From NCBI GenBank assembly GCA_031394355.1, contig JANNSU010000040.1:25565-89564 (forward strand): 64,000 nucleotides of DNA, given 5' to 3'. This document shows, piece after piece, positions 1 through 7,959 of the stretch (position 1 is its first letter; each line of letters begins with the position of its first letter). A program made the translations under genes and the position numbers. A model generated the notes under the pieces. The model saw only the letters and a list, made by a program, of their open reading frames with translations, was not told the origin of the DNA and searched no databases. The DNA comes from JAEUMY01 sp031394355. GTDB lineage: Bacteria; Pseudomonadota; Gammaproteobacteria; Burkholderiales; Usitatibacteraceae.

Positions 1-391
1 GTGCAAGAGCCGCTTGTGCCCGTTGCGCCAGCGCTGGGTGACAGCAGGTGAAGATCAGGCGAAGCAGGTCATCGGTCAGGTGCGGGTAATCGACGTCATC
101 CTCTTCGGCACCTTCAGCTTCCTCCAAGGACGCCAGAATTGCCTCTCCATCAGGATGCGTCCATTTCTGGCGACGCAGTCCATCAAGCAGGCAATTCCGT
201 GCAACCCGGCTGATCCATGCCGCGGGATTGGGCGGAAGTCCGTCACTTGTCCAGGTCTTGATTGCGCGGAGATAGGCCTCTTGCAAGGCATCCTCCGCCG
301 CCTGGAAGTCGCGGAATCGACGAATCAGGCCGGCGAGAATTCGGCCACCTTCCTGCCTGTAGATGGCATCGATGGTGCGAACAAGCATCAT
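1..391 (-). CDS. ECF-family RNA polymerase sigma factor (C-terminal part outside window)
   Basis: Read on the minus strand, an open frame starts at ATG-ATG (391/388) and runs off the left edge after about 130 residues. It carries sigma-70 region 2-like sequence (LQEAYLRAIKTW, then WISRVARNCLLDGLRR) followed by DDLLRLIFTCCHPALA. That last string is typical of the ECF group with a long C-terminal extension (DUF6596-type). The family directs RNA polymerase to a small regulon. The gene lies just downstream of a YciI-like gene in the same direction, a pairing common for this sigma group. A weak purine-rich stretch (GATGAGG) precedes the start. The 3' half is not visible, so region 4 cannot be checked. 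Confidence 0.85.
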   Translation of the reverse strand, partial: MMLVRTIDAIYRQEGGRILAGLIRRFRDFQAAEDALQEAYLRAIKTWTSDGLPPNPAAWISRVARNCLLDGLRRQKWTHPDGEAILASLEEAEGAEEDDVDYPHLTDDLLRLIFTCCHPALAQRAQAALA

Positions 392-443
392 TGCCTCATC
401 TTTCTTTTTCAGCAGATTGGTCTGCCGGCCCTTTGAACATTGG

Positions 444-800
444 TCAACCGCCGGAATTGTCGATTAGAGGGCGAATTTCAACTGAACCTGCCCATGCACC
501 AGGGCATTTCGACGCCCATGCCAACGCTTGATCGAGGTCCGCTACATCGATGATGTAGTAGCCGCCCAACTGCTCTTTCGTTTCTGCGAAGGGACCGTCC
601 GTAGTTACTGCTTTGCCATTGCGGACCCGAATGGTGGTGGCACTTCCTATCGGGGCAAGCTCTGAGCCCGCACGCATGCATCCGGCGTCAACAAGCTCCT
701 GGGAAAACGCCATGTAGGCCTGGTAACCGCGCTCCAGTTCCGCTTTCGGCAAGTTGAGCCACTCCTGTTCATTTCCGTAGATCAGCAGCATGTATTCCAT
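444..800 (-). CDS. YciI-like (YCII-related) protein
   Basis: 118 residues beginning MEYMLLIYGNEQEW, with the DGPFAETKEQLGGYYIIDV motif and a C-terminal VEIRPL strand. These are typical of the YCII-related/DGPF family, small alpha-beta barrel dimers. The family's biochemical role is mostly unknown. Members of this subgroup usually sit directly before an ECF sigma factor gene, as here, and are thought to act with it. AAGGA lies just upstream of the ATG. The gap to the sigma factor start is about 50 bp, so the two are probably co-transcribed. Confidence 0.85.
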   Translation of the reverse strand: MEYMLLIYGNEQEWLNLPKAELERGYQAYMAFSQELVDAGCMRAGSELAPIGSATTIRVRNGKAVTTDGPFAETKEQLGGYYIIDVADLDQALAWASKCPGAWAGSVEIRPLIDNSGG

Positions 801-1318
801 GTTGATAAGTCCTTGTTGTTTAGAGAAGCCAATAGTCGGCAGTTGCCGACATCGTGATAACGAATGGAGTAGCCGAAACTCGACGCTCGGACTTCAAATT
901 GTGGATTGAGACAAAAAACTTTTTAATTCAGATGGTTAACGACTTCACATACTGTCTGTTTGCGAGGGCCGCACAGGCGATATCTTGCTAAATGGCGTTC
1001 GAAACGTGCCAGGTCCTTCAGATAATTGGAAAAAGCTTGCCATACATTCTTGCTTTCGTTTAAACTTACCGGCTTGCTGCTTTTGGCCTCGGCTTCGTTG
1101 GCCAAAAGTCCATCTGGCTCCCGGTCCAAAACCGAGGAGACAGCCCGTGAGTCTGCCGAAGCCACATCCTCTGGATGTTTTAAGCGAACGGGCCTAAACG
1201 TTGTTGCTTGCGTTGTCCAACCGCCTGCCGATGTCCTGCTGGACGTCCAAAGGCTAGAACGGATCCAAAACTGGCTGCCGCGCACTGTGTGCCGGCGGGT
1301 TAAGTTGGAGAGAGAAAA
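801..1318. other. Intergenic region before rplN, no gene supported
   Basis: This 518-bp stretch separates the minus-strand YciI/sigma pair from rplN. The open frames in it resemble no family known to me and show no start-site support. It must hold the promoters of both divergent units, but I see no convincing -35/-10 pair. It contains a 9-bp inverted repeat, CTTTTGGCC/GGCCAAAAG, at 1080-1088 and 1100-1108. In most bacteria rpsQ would lie directly here. Confidence 0.6.
1080..1108. repeat. 9-bp inverted repeat with 11-nt loop upstream of rplN
   Basis: CTTTTGGCC (1080-1088) and GGCCAAAAG (1100-1108) are perfect inverted copies around an 11-nt loop. No T-run follows on either strand, so it is not a classic terminator. 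It could be a leader hairpin or an operator. Function unknown. Confidence 0.5.
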
Positions 1319-1687
1319 ATGATCCAGATGCAGTCGATTCTCGACGTCGCCGATAATACCGGCGCGCGATCGGTGATGTGTATCAAGGTCCTCGGCGGCT
1401 CAAAGCGTCGCTATGCGGGGATTGGCGACGTGATCAAGGTCAGCGTGAAATCCGCTGCGCCGCGTGGTCGCGTCAAAAAGGGCGAGATTTACAACGCCGT
1501 GGTGGTTCGTACCGCCAAGGGTGTTCGCCGGAATGATGGTTCGCTGGTGAAGTTTGATTCCAATGCGGCCGTCCTGCTTAACCCCAAGCTCGAGCCAATC
1601 GGCACGCGTATCTTTGGGCCCGTGACGCGTGAACTGCGTACCGAGCGCTTCATGAAGATCGTGTCACTGGCTCCCGAAGTGTTGTAA
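1319..1687 (+). CDS. rplN: 50S ribosomal protein L14 (uL14)
   Basis: 122 residues, the usual length, starting MIQMQSILDVADNTGA with the family signature AVVVRTAKGVRR. L14 binds 23S rRNA near the subunit interface. GGAGAGAG lies a few bases before the ATG. It is the first gene of the spc-type operon in this window. Upstream there is no rpsQ/rpmC/rplP but a 0.5-kb gap and an unrelated divergent pair, so this gene probably carries the operon promoter. Spacing to rplX is 12 bp. Confidence 0.98.
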   Translation: MIQMQSILDVADNTGARSVMCIKVLGGSKRRYAGIGDVIKVSVKSAAPRGRVKKGEIYNAVVVRTAKGVRRNDGSLVKFDSNAAVLLNPKLEPIGTRIFGPVTRELRTERFMKIVSLAPEVL

Positions 1688-1699
1688 GGAGCGTTGGTT

Positions 1700-2035
1700 A
1701 TGAACAAGATTCGTACAGGCGACCAAGTCGTCGTTACCACTGGCAAGGACAAGGGCAAGCGCGGCACCGTGCTGAGAGTTCTGCCCGAGGCTGAAAAGGT
1801 CGTGGTTGAGGGTATCAATCGTGTCAAGAAGCACCAAAAGCCTAATCCGATGAAGGGTTTGACGGGGGGCATTGTTGACAAAGAAATGCCGATCCACGTC
1901 TCCAATCTCGCTATTTTCAATGCCGCCACGGGCAAGCCTGATCGTGTCGGTTTCAAGTTCCTCGCCGCTCAGGGTGCAGAGAAGCCACGCAAAGTGCGCT
2001 TCTTCAAGTCCAACGGCGAAGTCGTCGACGCATAA
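1700..2035 (+). CDS. rplX: 50S ribosomal protein L24 (uL24)
   Basis: 111 residues from ATG 1700, starting MNKIRTGDQVVVTTGKDKGK, a KOW motif typical of L24, an early assembly protein of the large subunit. An in-frame TTG at 1694 is possible, but the Shine-Dalgarno AAGGA at 1686-1690 is correctly spaced only for the ATG. It is followed 13 bp later by rplE. Confidence 0.98.
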   Translation: MNKIRTGDQVVVTTGKDKGKRGTVLRVLPEAEKVVVEGINRVKKHQKPNPMKGLTGGIVDKEMPIHVSNLAIFNAATGKPDRVGFKFLAAQGAEKPRKVRFFKSNGEVVDA

Positions 2036-2048
2036 GGGGCTGGTGAAC

Positions 2049-2588
2049 ATGGCTCGTCTGCACACCTACTACAAAGAATCCATTGTGCCGCAACTGGTGA
2101 AACAGTTCGGCTACAAGTCGGTCATGGAAGTTCCGCGCATTACCAAGATCACGCTGAATATGGGCGTCGGCGAAGCTGTGGCGGACAAAAAAATCATGGA
2201 ACACGCAGTTGGCGATATGCTGAAAATCGCTGGACAGAAGCCTGTCGTGACCAAGTCGAAGAAATCGATCGCGGGCTTCAAGATCCGTGACGGTTATCCC
2301 ATCGGCTGCATGGTTACCTTGCGTGCGTCCCGTATGTACGAGTTTTTGGATCGCCTGGTAACAGTTTCCTTGCCGCGCGTCCGCGATTTCCGTGGTATTT
2401 CTGCCAAGTCTTTTGATGGTCGCGGAAACTACAACATGGGTGTCAAGGAGCAGATCATTTTCCCGGAGATCGAGTACGACAAAATCGACACGCTTCGCGG
2501 AATGAACATCTCCATCACCACCACCGCGAAGAATGATGAGGAAGCGAAGGCTCTCCTCGCTGCCTTCAAGTTTCCTTTCAAGAATTGA
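2049..2588 (+). CDS. rplE: 50S ribosomal protein L5 (uL5)
   Basis: 179 residues, normal for L5, from ATG 2049 (MARLHTYYKESIVPQL). It has the conserved LNMGVGEAVADKK and GRGNYNMGVKEQIIFPEI segments. L5 binds 5S rRNA in the central protuberance and contacts P-site tRNA. It sits between rplX and rpsN, 7 bp before the GTG start of rpsN. Confidence 0.98.
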   Translation: MARLHTYYKESIVPQLVKQFGYKSVMEVPRITKITLNMGVGEAVADKKIMEHAVGDMLKIAGQKPVVTKSKKSIAGFKIRDGYPIGCMVTLRASRMYEFLDRLVTVSLPRVRDFRGISAKSFDGRGNYNMGVKEQIIFPEIEYDKIDTLRGMNISITTTAKNDEEAKALLAAFKFPFKN

Positions 2589-2595
2589 GGTTGAC

Positions 2596-2901
2596 GTGGC
2601 CAAACTCGCACTGATCAATCGCGAAGAGAAGCGTCGCAAGCTGGTTGCGAAATTCTCCGCCAAGCGCGCCGAGCTGAACAAGGTCATTAATGACCAGAGC
2701 TTGTCCGAGGAAGATCGTTATGCCGCGCGTCTCAAGCTGCAGGCGCTACCGCGCAACGCCAACCCTACCCGCCAGCGCAACCGCTGCGCGATCACCGGCC
2801 GCCCACGCGGCGTATTCCGCAAGTTCGGTTTGGGTCGCCTCAAACTTCGCGATATCGCGATGAAGGGCGAGATTCCTGGACTGACCAAGGCAAGCTGGTA
2901 A
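2596..2901 (+). CDS. rpsN: 30S ribosomal protein S14 (uS14, zinc-free form)
   Basis: 101 residues starting at GTG 2596 (VAKLALINREEKRRKL), the standard length and start for proteobacterial S14. The segment NRCAITGRPRGVFRKFGLGR is the rRNA-binding region. The CxxC pairs of the zinc-binding type are absent, so this is the C-minus form. It overlaps nothing and is tightly packed between rplE and rpsH. Confidence 0.97.
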   Translation: MAKLALINREEKRRKLVAKFSAKRAELNKVINDQSLSEEDRYAARLKLQALPRNANPTRQRNRCAITGRPRGVFRKFGLGRLKLRDIAMKGEIPGLTKASW

Positions 2902-2911
2902 GGAGCCCGTA

Positions 2912-3307
2912 ATGAGCATGAGTGATCCCATTGCCGACATGTTGACCCGCATCCGTAACGCTCAGGCGACGGAAAAGGCAACGGTCAGCGTTCCCTCCTC
3001 CAAAGTCAAGATGGCTATTGCCAAGGTCTTGAAAGACGAGGGATATATAGACAATTTTGCTGTTCGTGAAAATGACGGTAAGCCTACGCTTGAGATGGCC
3101 CTCAAGTACTACGCAGGCAAGCCAGTCATCGAGAAAATCGAACGAGTTTCTCGGCCCGGTCTTCGCATCTATCGGGGCAGCGAGGCCATCCTGCCTGTGA
3201 TGAACGGACTGGGTGTTGCCATTGTTTCCACGTCCAAGGGTGTCATGACCGACCGCAAGGCTCGCCAGACCGGGGTCGGTGGTGAAGTTCTCTGCATCGT
3301 GGTGTAA
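2912..3307 (+). CDS. rpsH: 30S ribosomal protein S8 (uS8)
   Basis: 131 residues, MSMSDPIADMLTRIRNAQ start and a C-terminal GGEVLCIVV, both diagnostic of S8. S8 binds helix 21 of 16S rRNA. In E. coli it also represses the spc operon by binding mRNA near rplE; I could not recognise that mRNA structure here. AAGGAG lies upstream of the start. Confidence 0.98.
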   Translation: MSMSDPIADMLTRIRNAQATEKATVSVPSSKVKMAIAKVLKDEGYIDNFAVRENDGKPTLEMALKYYAGKPVIEKIERVSRPGLRIYRGSEAILPVMNGLGVAIVSTSKGVMTDRKARQTGVGGEVLCIVV

Positions 3308-3318
3308 GGGAGAAAGAT

Positions 3319-3852
3319 ATGTCACGTATTGGAAAAGCTCCCATCACTGTGCCGCCAAAAGTTGAGGTCGCCATCAGCGCCCAGGAGATCAGCGTTAAAG
3401 GCCCTCTGGGTACGCTGAAGCAGGCTGCCAGCCGGCTCGTCATGATCAAGAAAGACGGTGACAAGCTGGTGTTCGAGACGGCAGATGGCTCCAAGCAGGC
3501 GAATGCAATGTCAGGCACGCTGCGCGCGCTCGTTGCGAATATGGTTCACGGTGTCGAAAAAGGATTTGAGCGAAAGCTGACCTTGGTGGGCGTGGGTTAC
3601 AAGGCTCAAGCTCAAGGTGCAAAGTTGAATCTGGCACTTGGCTTCTCCCACCCGGTGGTACACGACATGCCTGAAGGCGTGAAGTGCGAGACGCCGGTGC
3701 CGACGGAGATTGTCATCAAGGGTGCCGACAAACAGAAGGTTGGCCAGGTCGCTGCAGAAATTCGTGCGTATAAGGCACCAGAGCCCTACAAGGGCAAGGG
3801 CGTACGTTACAGCGACGAAAAAGTGGTCATCAAAGAGACCAAGAAGAAGTAA
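3319..3852 (+). CDS. rplF: 50S ribosomal protein L6 (uL6)
   Basis: 177 residues, MSRIGKAPITVPPKVEV start and the C-terminal GKGVRYSDEKVVIKETKKK typical of L6. The protein has two similar alpha-beta domains and sits near the sarcin-ricin loop where elongation factors bind. GGGAGAAAG precedes the ATG. It lies 11 bp after rpsH and 11 bp before rplR. Confidence 0.98.
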   Translation: MSRIGKAPITVPPKVEVAISAQEISVKGPLGTLKQAASRLVMIKKDGDKLVFETADGSKQANAMSGTLRALVANMVHGVEKGFERKLTLVGVGYKAQAQGAKLNLALGFSHPVVHDMPEGVKCETPVPTEIVIKGADKQKVGQVAAEIRAYKAPEPYKGKGVRYSDEKVVIKETKKK

Positions 3853-3863
3853 GCGAGGCTGCC

Positions 3864-4220
3864 ATGATAGACAAAAATATTGCGCGCTTGCGTCGCGCTT
3901 CCAAGGCCAGGGCAGTTATTGCCCGGATCAAAGCGGTGCGCCTTTCAGTGCATCGCACCAATTCGCACATCTATGCCCAGGTCTTTGACACTACTGGTGG
4001 CAAGGTGCTGGCGGCTGCATCAACCGCTGAGAAGGCGTTGCGAGCCCAGCTGAAGAATGGCGGCAACAAAGATGCTGCCGTGTTGATTGGCAAGGAAATT
4101 GCGGCGCGGGCCAGGAAGGCTGGTGTTGAGGCCGTCGCGTTTGATCGCGCAGGCTACAGCTACCACGGGCGAATCAAGGCGCTTGCGGATGCTGCCCGCG
4201 AAGGCGGACTGAAGTTCTAA
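3864..4220 (+). CDS. rplR: 50S ribosomal protein L18 (uL18)
   Basis: 118 residues, MIDKNIARLRRASKARA with the 5S rRNA-binding core VHRTNSHIYAQVFD and the C-terminus FDRAGYSYHGRIKALADAAR. L18 brings 5S rRNA into the large subunit together with L5. Start AUG is preceded by GAGGCTGCC. Normal length and position. Confidence 0.98.
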   Translation: MIDKNIARLRRASKARAVIARIKAVRLSVHRTNSHIYAQVFDTTGGKVLAAASTAEKALRAQLKNGGNKDAAVLIGKEIAARARKAGVEAVAFDRAGYSYHGRIKALADAAREGGLKF

Positions 4221-4253
4221 GCCGTCCACTGACCCGACATCGAGAAAACGACT

Positions 4254-4763
4254 ATGGCAAAGATTGAAATGCATGACGACAAAGGCGACGGCCTGCGCGA
4301 GAAGATGATTTCCGTGAATCGCGTCACCAAAGTGGTGAAGGGCGGACGGATCCTCGGTTTCGCTGCGCTCACTGTAGTGGGTGACGGTGACGGTACGATT
4401 GGCATGGGTAAGGGCAAGTCCCGTGAAGTGCCGGTCGCTGTCCAGAAGGCAATGGAATCTGCGCGCCGCAACTTGCGAAAGGTCTCCATTCGGAATGGGA
4501 CCATTCACCACGAGGTACTAGGTGTACACGGCGCGACTCGCGTGATGATGAAGCCAGCACCTGAAGGTAACGGTATCAAGGCCGGTGGTGCAATGCGAGC
4601 CGTGTTCGAGGTGATGGGTATCACCAATATTTCCGCAAAGTGCCATGGTTCCACGAACCCGTACAACGTGGTTCGTGCCACGCTAGACGGCCTTATGCAG
4701 CAGACGCGCCCGTCCGAAATCGCGGCGAAGCGCGGCAAGACCGTCGAAGAAATTCTGGGGTAA
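4254..4763 (+). CDS. rpsE: 30S ribosomal protein S5 (uS5)
   Basis: 169 residues. An N-terminal double-stranded-RNA-binding fold (LREKMISVNRVTKVVKGGR) is followed by the S5 C-terminal domain (KCHGSTNPYNVVRATLDGL). S5 helps translational accuracy and mRNA unwinding at the entry site. Standard spacing; the next gene, rpmD, starts 3 bp after the stop. Confidence 0.98.
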   Translation: MAKIEMHDDKGDGLREKMISVNRVTKVVKGGRILGFAALTVVGDGDGTIGMGKGKSREVPVAVQKAMESARRNLRKVSIRNGTIHHEVLGVHGATRVMMKPAPEGNGIKAGGAMRAVFEVMGITNISAKCHGSTNPYNVVRATLDGLMQQTRPSEIAAKRGKTVEEILG

Positions 4764-4766
4764 TCC

Positions 4767-4952
4767 ATGACTGCCAAGAAAACCATCAAAGTCACGCTGG
4801 TCAAGGGTCTGCGCGGAACGATCGAGCAGCACCGTGCTTGCGTCCGTGGGCTCGGCTTGCGCCGTCGTGAACACACTGTCACCGTTGAAGACACGCCAGC
4901 AGTACGCGGCATGATCAATAGAGTGAGCTACCTCGTTAAAGTAGAGGCATAA
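4767..4952 (+). CDS. rpmD: 50S ribosomal protein L30 (uL30)
   Basis: 61 residues, MTAKKTIKVTLVKGLRG and the conserved HTVTVEDTPAVRGMINRV pattern of bacterial L30. Normal length. Separated by 3 bp from rpsE and by 5 bp from rplO, so translational coupling is likely. Confidence 0.97.
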   Translation: MTAKKTIKVTLVKGLRGTIEQHRACVRGLGLRRREHTVTVEDTPAVRGMINRVSYLVKVEA

Positions 4953-4957
4953 GCAAC

Positions 4958-5404
4958 ATGGATCTCAAAACCATCAAGCCCGCTGAGGGCTCCAAGAAAG
5001 AACGCCGCCGCGTGGGTCGCGGCATCGGCTCCGGTTTGGGCAAGACCGCAGGTCGTGGTCACAAGGGCCAGAAATCCCGTTCTGGAGGTTTCCACAAGGT
5101 TGGCTTTGAAGGTGGCCAAATGCCGCTGCAGCGCCGCCTGCCGAAGCGCGGATTCATTTCGCTGACCCGCAACGACACGGCGGAGGTCCGCTTGGGTGAT
5201 CTTGCCAAGTTGAAAGCAGATGCGATTGACCTCATTGTCTTGAAACAAGCTGGCTTGGTGCCGTCCGGCGCATTGCATGCCAAGGTCATCCTGGCAGGCA
5301 AGATTGAAAAGCAGGTGAAGCTGGTGGGTTTGGGCGTCACCAAGGGAGCCAAAGCCGCCATTGAGGCGGTTGGCGGCAGCATAGAAGCAGCCCCGGCTGC
5401 CTGA
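4958..5404 (+). CDS. rplO: 50S ribosomal protein L15 (uL15)
   Basis: 148 residues. The glycine/arginine-rich N-terminus (VGRGIGSGLGKTAGRGHKGQ) is the hallmark of L15, followed by GFEGGQMPLQRRLPKRGF. L15 is a late large-subunit assembly protein. A 33-bp gap to secY holds a copy of the 12-bp palindrome described elsewhere in this annotation. Confidence 0.98.
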   Translation: MDLKTIKPAEGSKKERRRVGRGIGSGLGKTAGRGHKGQKSRSGGFHKVGFEGGQMPLQRRLPKRGFISLTRNDTAEVRLGDLAKLKADAIDLIVLKQAGLVPSGALHAKVILAGKIEKQVKLVGLGVTKGAKAAIEAVGGSIEAAPAA

Positions 5405-5413
5405 CGTTGACCA

Positions 5414-5425
5414 GCGAATATTCGC
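5414..5425. repeat. Palindrome GCGAATATTCGC, between rplO and secY
   Basis: Exact 12-bp palindrome. It ends one base before the secY Shine-Dalgarno AAGGA (5426-5430), so the two are contiguous. Flanks a...a. Confidence 0.97.
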
Positions 5426-5437
5426 AAGGATAACGAT

Positions 5438-6757
5438 TTGTCTTCCAATCCCATTGCAGCAGTCAGCCAGCTCGGAGACTTGAAGCGCCGCCTGTGGTTT
5501 CTTGTAGGCGCGATCATTGTCTTTCGCATCGGCACGCACATTCCCGTGCCGGGGATCGACGCGTCCGAGCTGACCCGGCTGTTCCAGCAGCAGGGCGGAA
5601 TCCTGGGCATGTTCAACATGTTCTCGGGTGGTGCGCTTGAGCGCTTCTCTGTGCTGGCGCTCGGCATCATGCCGTACATTTCCGCCTCGATCATCATGCA
5701 GCTGATGACCGTGGTTGTGCCATCCCTGGAGCGCCTCAAGAAGGAAGGCGAGGCGGGACGTCGCAAGATCACGCAGTACACCCGTTACGGAACGCTAGCC
5801 CTTGCACTGTTCCAGGCGTTTGGCATTGCCATTGCGCTCGAGTCGCAGCCAGGCCTGGTGTTGGACCCTGGTCTGGCTTTCAGATTGGTTACCACGGTAA
5901 CGCTAGTCACTGGCACGATGTTCTTGATGTGGCTTGGTGAGCAAATCACCGAGCGGGGAATCGGGAACGGCATTTCCATGATCATTTTTGCCGGAATCGT
6001 TGCAGGCATGCCGTCTGCCATCGGGGGAACACTTGAGCTGGCCCGCACTGGCGCAATGTCTGTTCCTGTTGTCCTCTTGATCGTGGCCCTCGTCATTGCG
6101 GTGACCTACGCTGTCGTGTTTGTTGAGCGCGGGCAGCGAAAAATTCTGGTGAATTATGCTAAGCGCCAAGTCGGCAACAAGCTTTACGGCGGCCAGTCGT
6201 CCCACTTGCCTCTCAAGCTGAACATGTCCGGAGTCATTCCGCCGATTTTCGCGTCTTCAATCATTTTGTTTCCGGCGACGGCTGCTGGCTGGTTTGGTAC
6301 TGGCTCTGACAGCATGACCTGGTTGAAGGACGTAGGGGCAGCTCTGTCACCAGGGCAGCCTCTGTATACCGTTTTTTATGCTGCAGCGATTGTCTTCTTT
6401 TGCTTCTTCTTCACGGCGCTGGTCTTCAATTCAAAAGAGACGGCGGACAACCTGAAGAAGAGCGGAGCCTTTGTCCCAGGCATCCGTCCGGGAGAACAGA
6501 CGGCAAAGTTTATTGACAAGATTCTGATGCGCTTGACACTGGTGGGTGCGGCTTACATTACAGCGGTCTGCCTGCTTCCCGAGTTCTTGCGCCTGCAGTA
6601 CAACGTACCATTCTATTTCGGCGGAACGTCCCTCCTGATCATCGTCGTCACCACCATGGATTTCATGGCGCAGATGCAGGCTTATCTCATGTCGCACCAA
6701 TATGAAAGCCTGCTCAAGAAAGCGAATTTCAAGGGCGCGGGATTTCCCGTCCGTTGA
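5438..6757 (+). CDS. secY: Protein translocase subunit SecY
   Basis: 439 residues, a normal length, in the spc-operon position. SecY is the channel subunit of the SecYEG inner-membrane translocon. About ten hydrophobic segments are visible. Conserved family strings include RIGTHIPVPGID at the N-terminus, the plug-region GGALERFSVLALGIMPYISA, and PPIFASSIILFP. I place the start at TTG 5438 because AAGGA at 5426-5430 is correctly spaced and no ATG lies closer. The 12-bp palindrome touches that ribosome-binding site on its 5' side. Confidence 0.98.
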   Translation: MSSNPIAAVSQLGDLKRRLWFLVGAIIVFRIGTHIPVPGIDASELTRLFQQQGGILGMFNMFSGGALERFSVLALGIMPYISASIIMQLMTVVVPSLERLKKEGEAGRRKITQYTRYGTLALALFQAFGIAIALESQPGLVLDPGLAFRLVTTVTLVTGTMFLMWLGEQITERGIGNGISMIIFAGIVAGMPSAIGGTLELARTGAMSVPVVLLIVALVIAVTYAVVFVERGQRKILVNYAKRQVGNKLYGGQSSHLPLKLNMSGVIPPIFASSIILFPATAAGWFGTGSDSMTWLKDVGAALSPGQPLYTVFYAAAIVFFCFFFTALVFNSKETADNLKKSGAFVPGIRPGEQTAKFIDKILMRLTLVGAAYITAVCLLPEFLRLQYNVPFYFGGTSLLIIVVTTMDFMAQMQAYLMSHQYESLLKKANFKGAGFPVR

Positions 6758-6771
6758 GGATCAGGAACTGA

Positions 6772-6990
6772 ATGGCAAAAGAAGAAACGATTCAGATGCA
6801 GGGAGAGATCCTGGAAACATTGCCCAACGCAATGTTCCGGGTGAAGTTGGAAAACGGTCATGTGGTGCTGGGACATATTTCCGGAAAGATGCGCATGCAC
6901 TACATTCGTATTCTTCCCGGGGACAAGGTCACCGTTGAGCTGACGCCTTATGACTTGACCAAGGCAAGAATCACGTTCCGCGCCAAATAG
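6772..6990 (+). CDS. infA: Translation initiation factor IF-1
   Basis: 72 residues, MAKEETIQMQGEILETLPN and GKMRMHYIRILPGDKV, an S1-like OB fold. IF-1 binds the 30S A site during initiation. Its location between secY and rpmJ, not elsewhere in the genome, is typical of betaproteobacteria and is one of the taxonomic clues in this window. Confidence 0.97.
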   Translation: MAKEETIQMQGEILETLPNAMFRVKLENGHVVLGHISGKMRMHYIRILPGDKVTVELTPYDLTKARITFRAK

Positions 6991-7016
6991 CGCGGCGATA
7001 TTGAAGGAGCAAGAAA

Positions 7017-7130
7017 ATGAGAGTGCAGGCTTCCGTTAAGAAAATCTGCCGCAAGTGCAAGATCGTGCGGCGCAAGCGCGTCGTGCGCGTGATCTGTACG
7101 GATCCGCGTCACAAGCAGCGCCAAGGTTAA
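7017..7130 (+). CDS. rpmJ: 50S ribosomal protein L36 (bL36)
   Basis: 37 residues from ATG 7017 to TAA 7130: MRVQASVKKICRKCKIVRRK followed by RVVRVICTDPRHKQRQG. C11, C14, C27 and H32 make the zinc-binding CCCH set of the C-plus type. GAAGGAGC precedes the start with good spacing. It sits between infA and rpsM, the normal beta order. Confidence 0.97.
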   Translation: MRVQASVKKICRKCKIVRRKRVVRVICTDPRHKQRQG

Positions 7131-7164
7131 TTTTTCAGGTATTCAGGATAGGCGAAGGTAGATC

Positions 7165-7527
7165 ATGGCCCGTATCGCTGGTGTAAACATTCCCAACCAT
7201 CAACACGCTGAAATCGCGCTTCAGGCGATTTTCGGCATTGGTCGCATGCGCGCGCAGAAGATTTGCGCTGATGCAGGCGTAAACAAGTCGGCAAAGATCA
7301 AGGATCTTTCCGACACCGAAATGGACAAGCTGCGGGAGCAGATCGGCCGGTACACCGTCGAAGGTGACCTGCGTCGTGAAGTGTCCATGAACATCAAGCG
7401 CCTGATGGATTTGGGCTGCTATCGCGGGCAGCGCCATCGCAAGGGTCTTCCGGCCCGCGGACAGCGCACCCGCACCAACGCACGCACCCGCAAGGGTCCG
7501 CGCAAGGCCATCCGTCTGGCCAAGTAA
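7165..7527 (+). CDS. rpsM: 30S ribosomal protein S13 (uS13)
   Basis: 120 residues, MARIAGVNIPNHQHAEIAL with the C-terminal RGQRTRTNARTRKGPRK tail that reaches the P-site tRNA. First gene of the alpha operon (S13-S11-S4-alpha-L17). In E. coli S4 represses this operon by binding the leader near rpsM. The 34-bp gap to rpmJ here is too short for that classic pseudoknot unless it extends into rpmJ. Confidence 0.98.
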   Translation: MARIAGVNIPNHQHAEIALQAIFGIGRMRAQKICADAGVNKSAKIKDLSDTEMDKLREQIGRYTVEGDLRREVSMNIKRLMDLGCYRGQRHRKGLPARGQRTRTNARTRKGPRKAIRLAK

Positions 7528-7545
7528 GCATAGGAACCCGAAATC

Positions 7546-7941
7546 ATGGCTAAACCCACAGTCGCCACGCGCGTCCGCAAGAAGGTCAAGAAGAACGTGT
7601 CCGAGGGCATTGCCCACGTTCACGCATCCTTCAACAACACCATCATCACTATCACTGATCGTCAGGGCAATGCGCTGTCGTGGGCCACTTCCGGTGGTGC
7701 AGGCTTCAAGGGATCTCGCAAGTCCACGCCGTTCGCCGCACAGATGGCTGCAGAGCAGGCCGGCAAGGCAGCGTTGGAATGTGGAGTGAAGAATCTGGAA
7801 GTTCGCATCAAGGGCCCAGGCCCGGGTCGCGAGTCCGCTGTCCGCGCGCTCAATGCGTTGGGAATGAAGATTGTGTCGATCGCTGACGTGACGCCGGTGC
7901 CGCATAACGGATGCCGTCCGCCCAAGCGCCGTCGCATGTAA
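7546..7941 (+). CDS. rpsK: 30S ribosomal protein S11 (uS11)
   Basis: 131 residues. The core AHVHASFNNTIITITDRQGN and the C-terminal VTPVPHNGCRPPKRRRM are characteristic of S11, which sits on the 30S platform beside the Shine-Dalgarno helix. Position between rpsM and rpsD is standard. Confidence 0.98.
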   Translation: MAKPTVATRVRKKVKKNVSEGIAHVHASFNNTIITITDRQGNALSWATSGGAGFKGSRKSTPFAAQMAAEQAGKAALECGVKNLEVRIKGPGPGRESAVRALNALGMKIVSIADVTPVPHNGCRPPKRRRM

Positions 7942-7959
7942 GGATCAAGGAGAAAAACA

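Noticed and set aside
923..1285. Minus-strand open frame of 120 codons in the gap before rplN
   Set aside because: No family resemblance, no ribosome-binding site, and it lies in what should be the rplN promoter and leader. Treated as chance.
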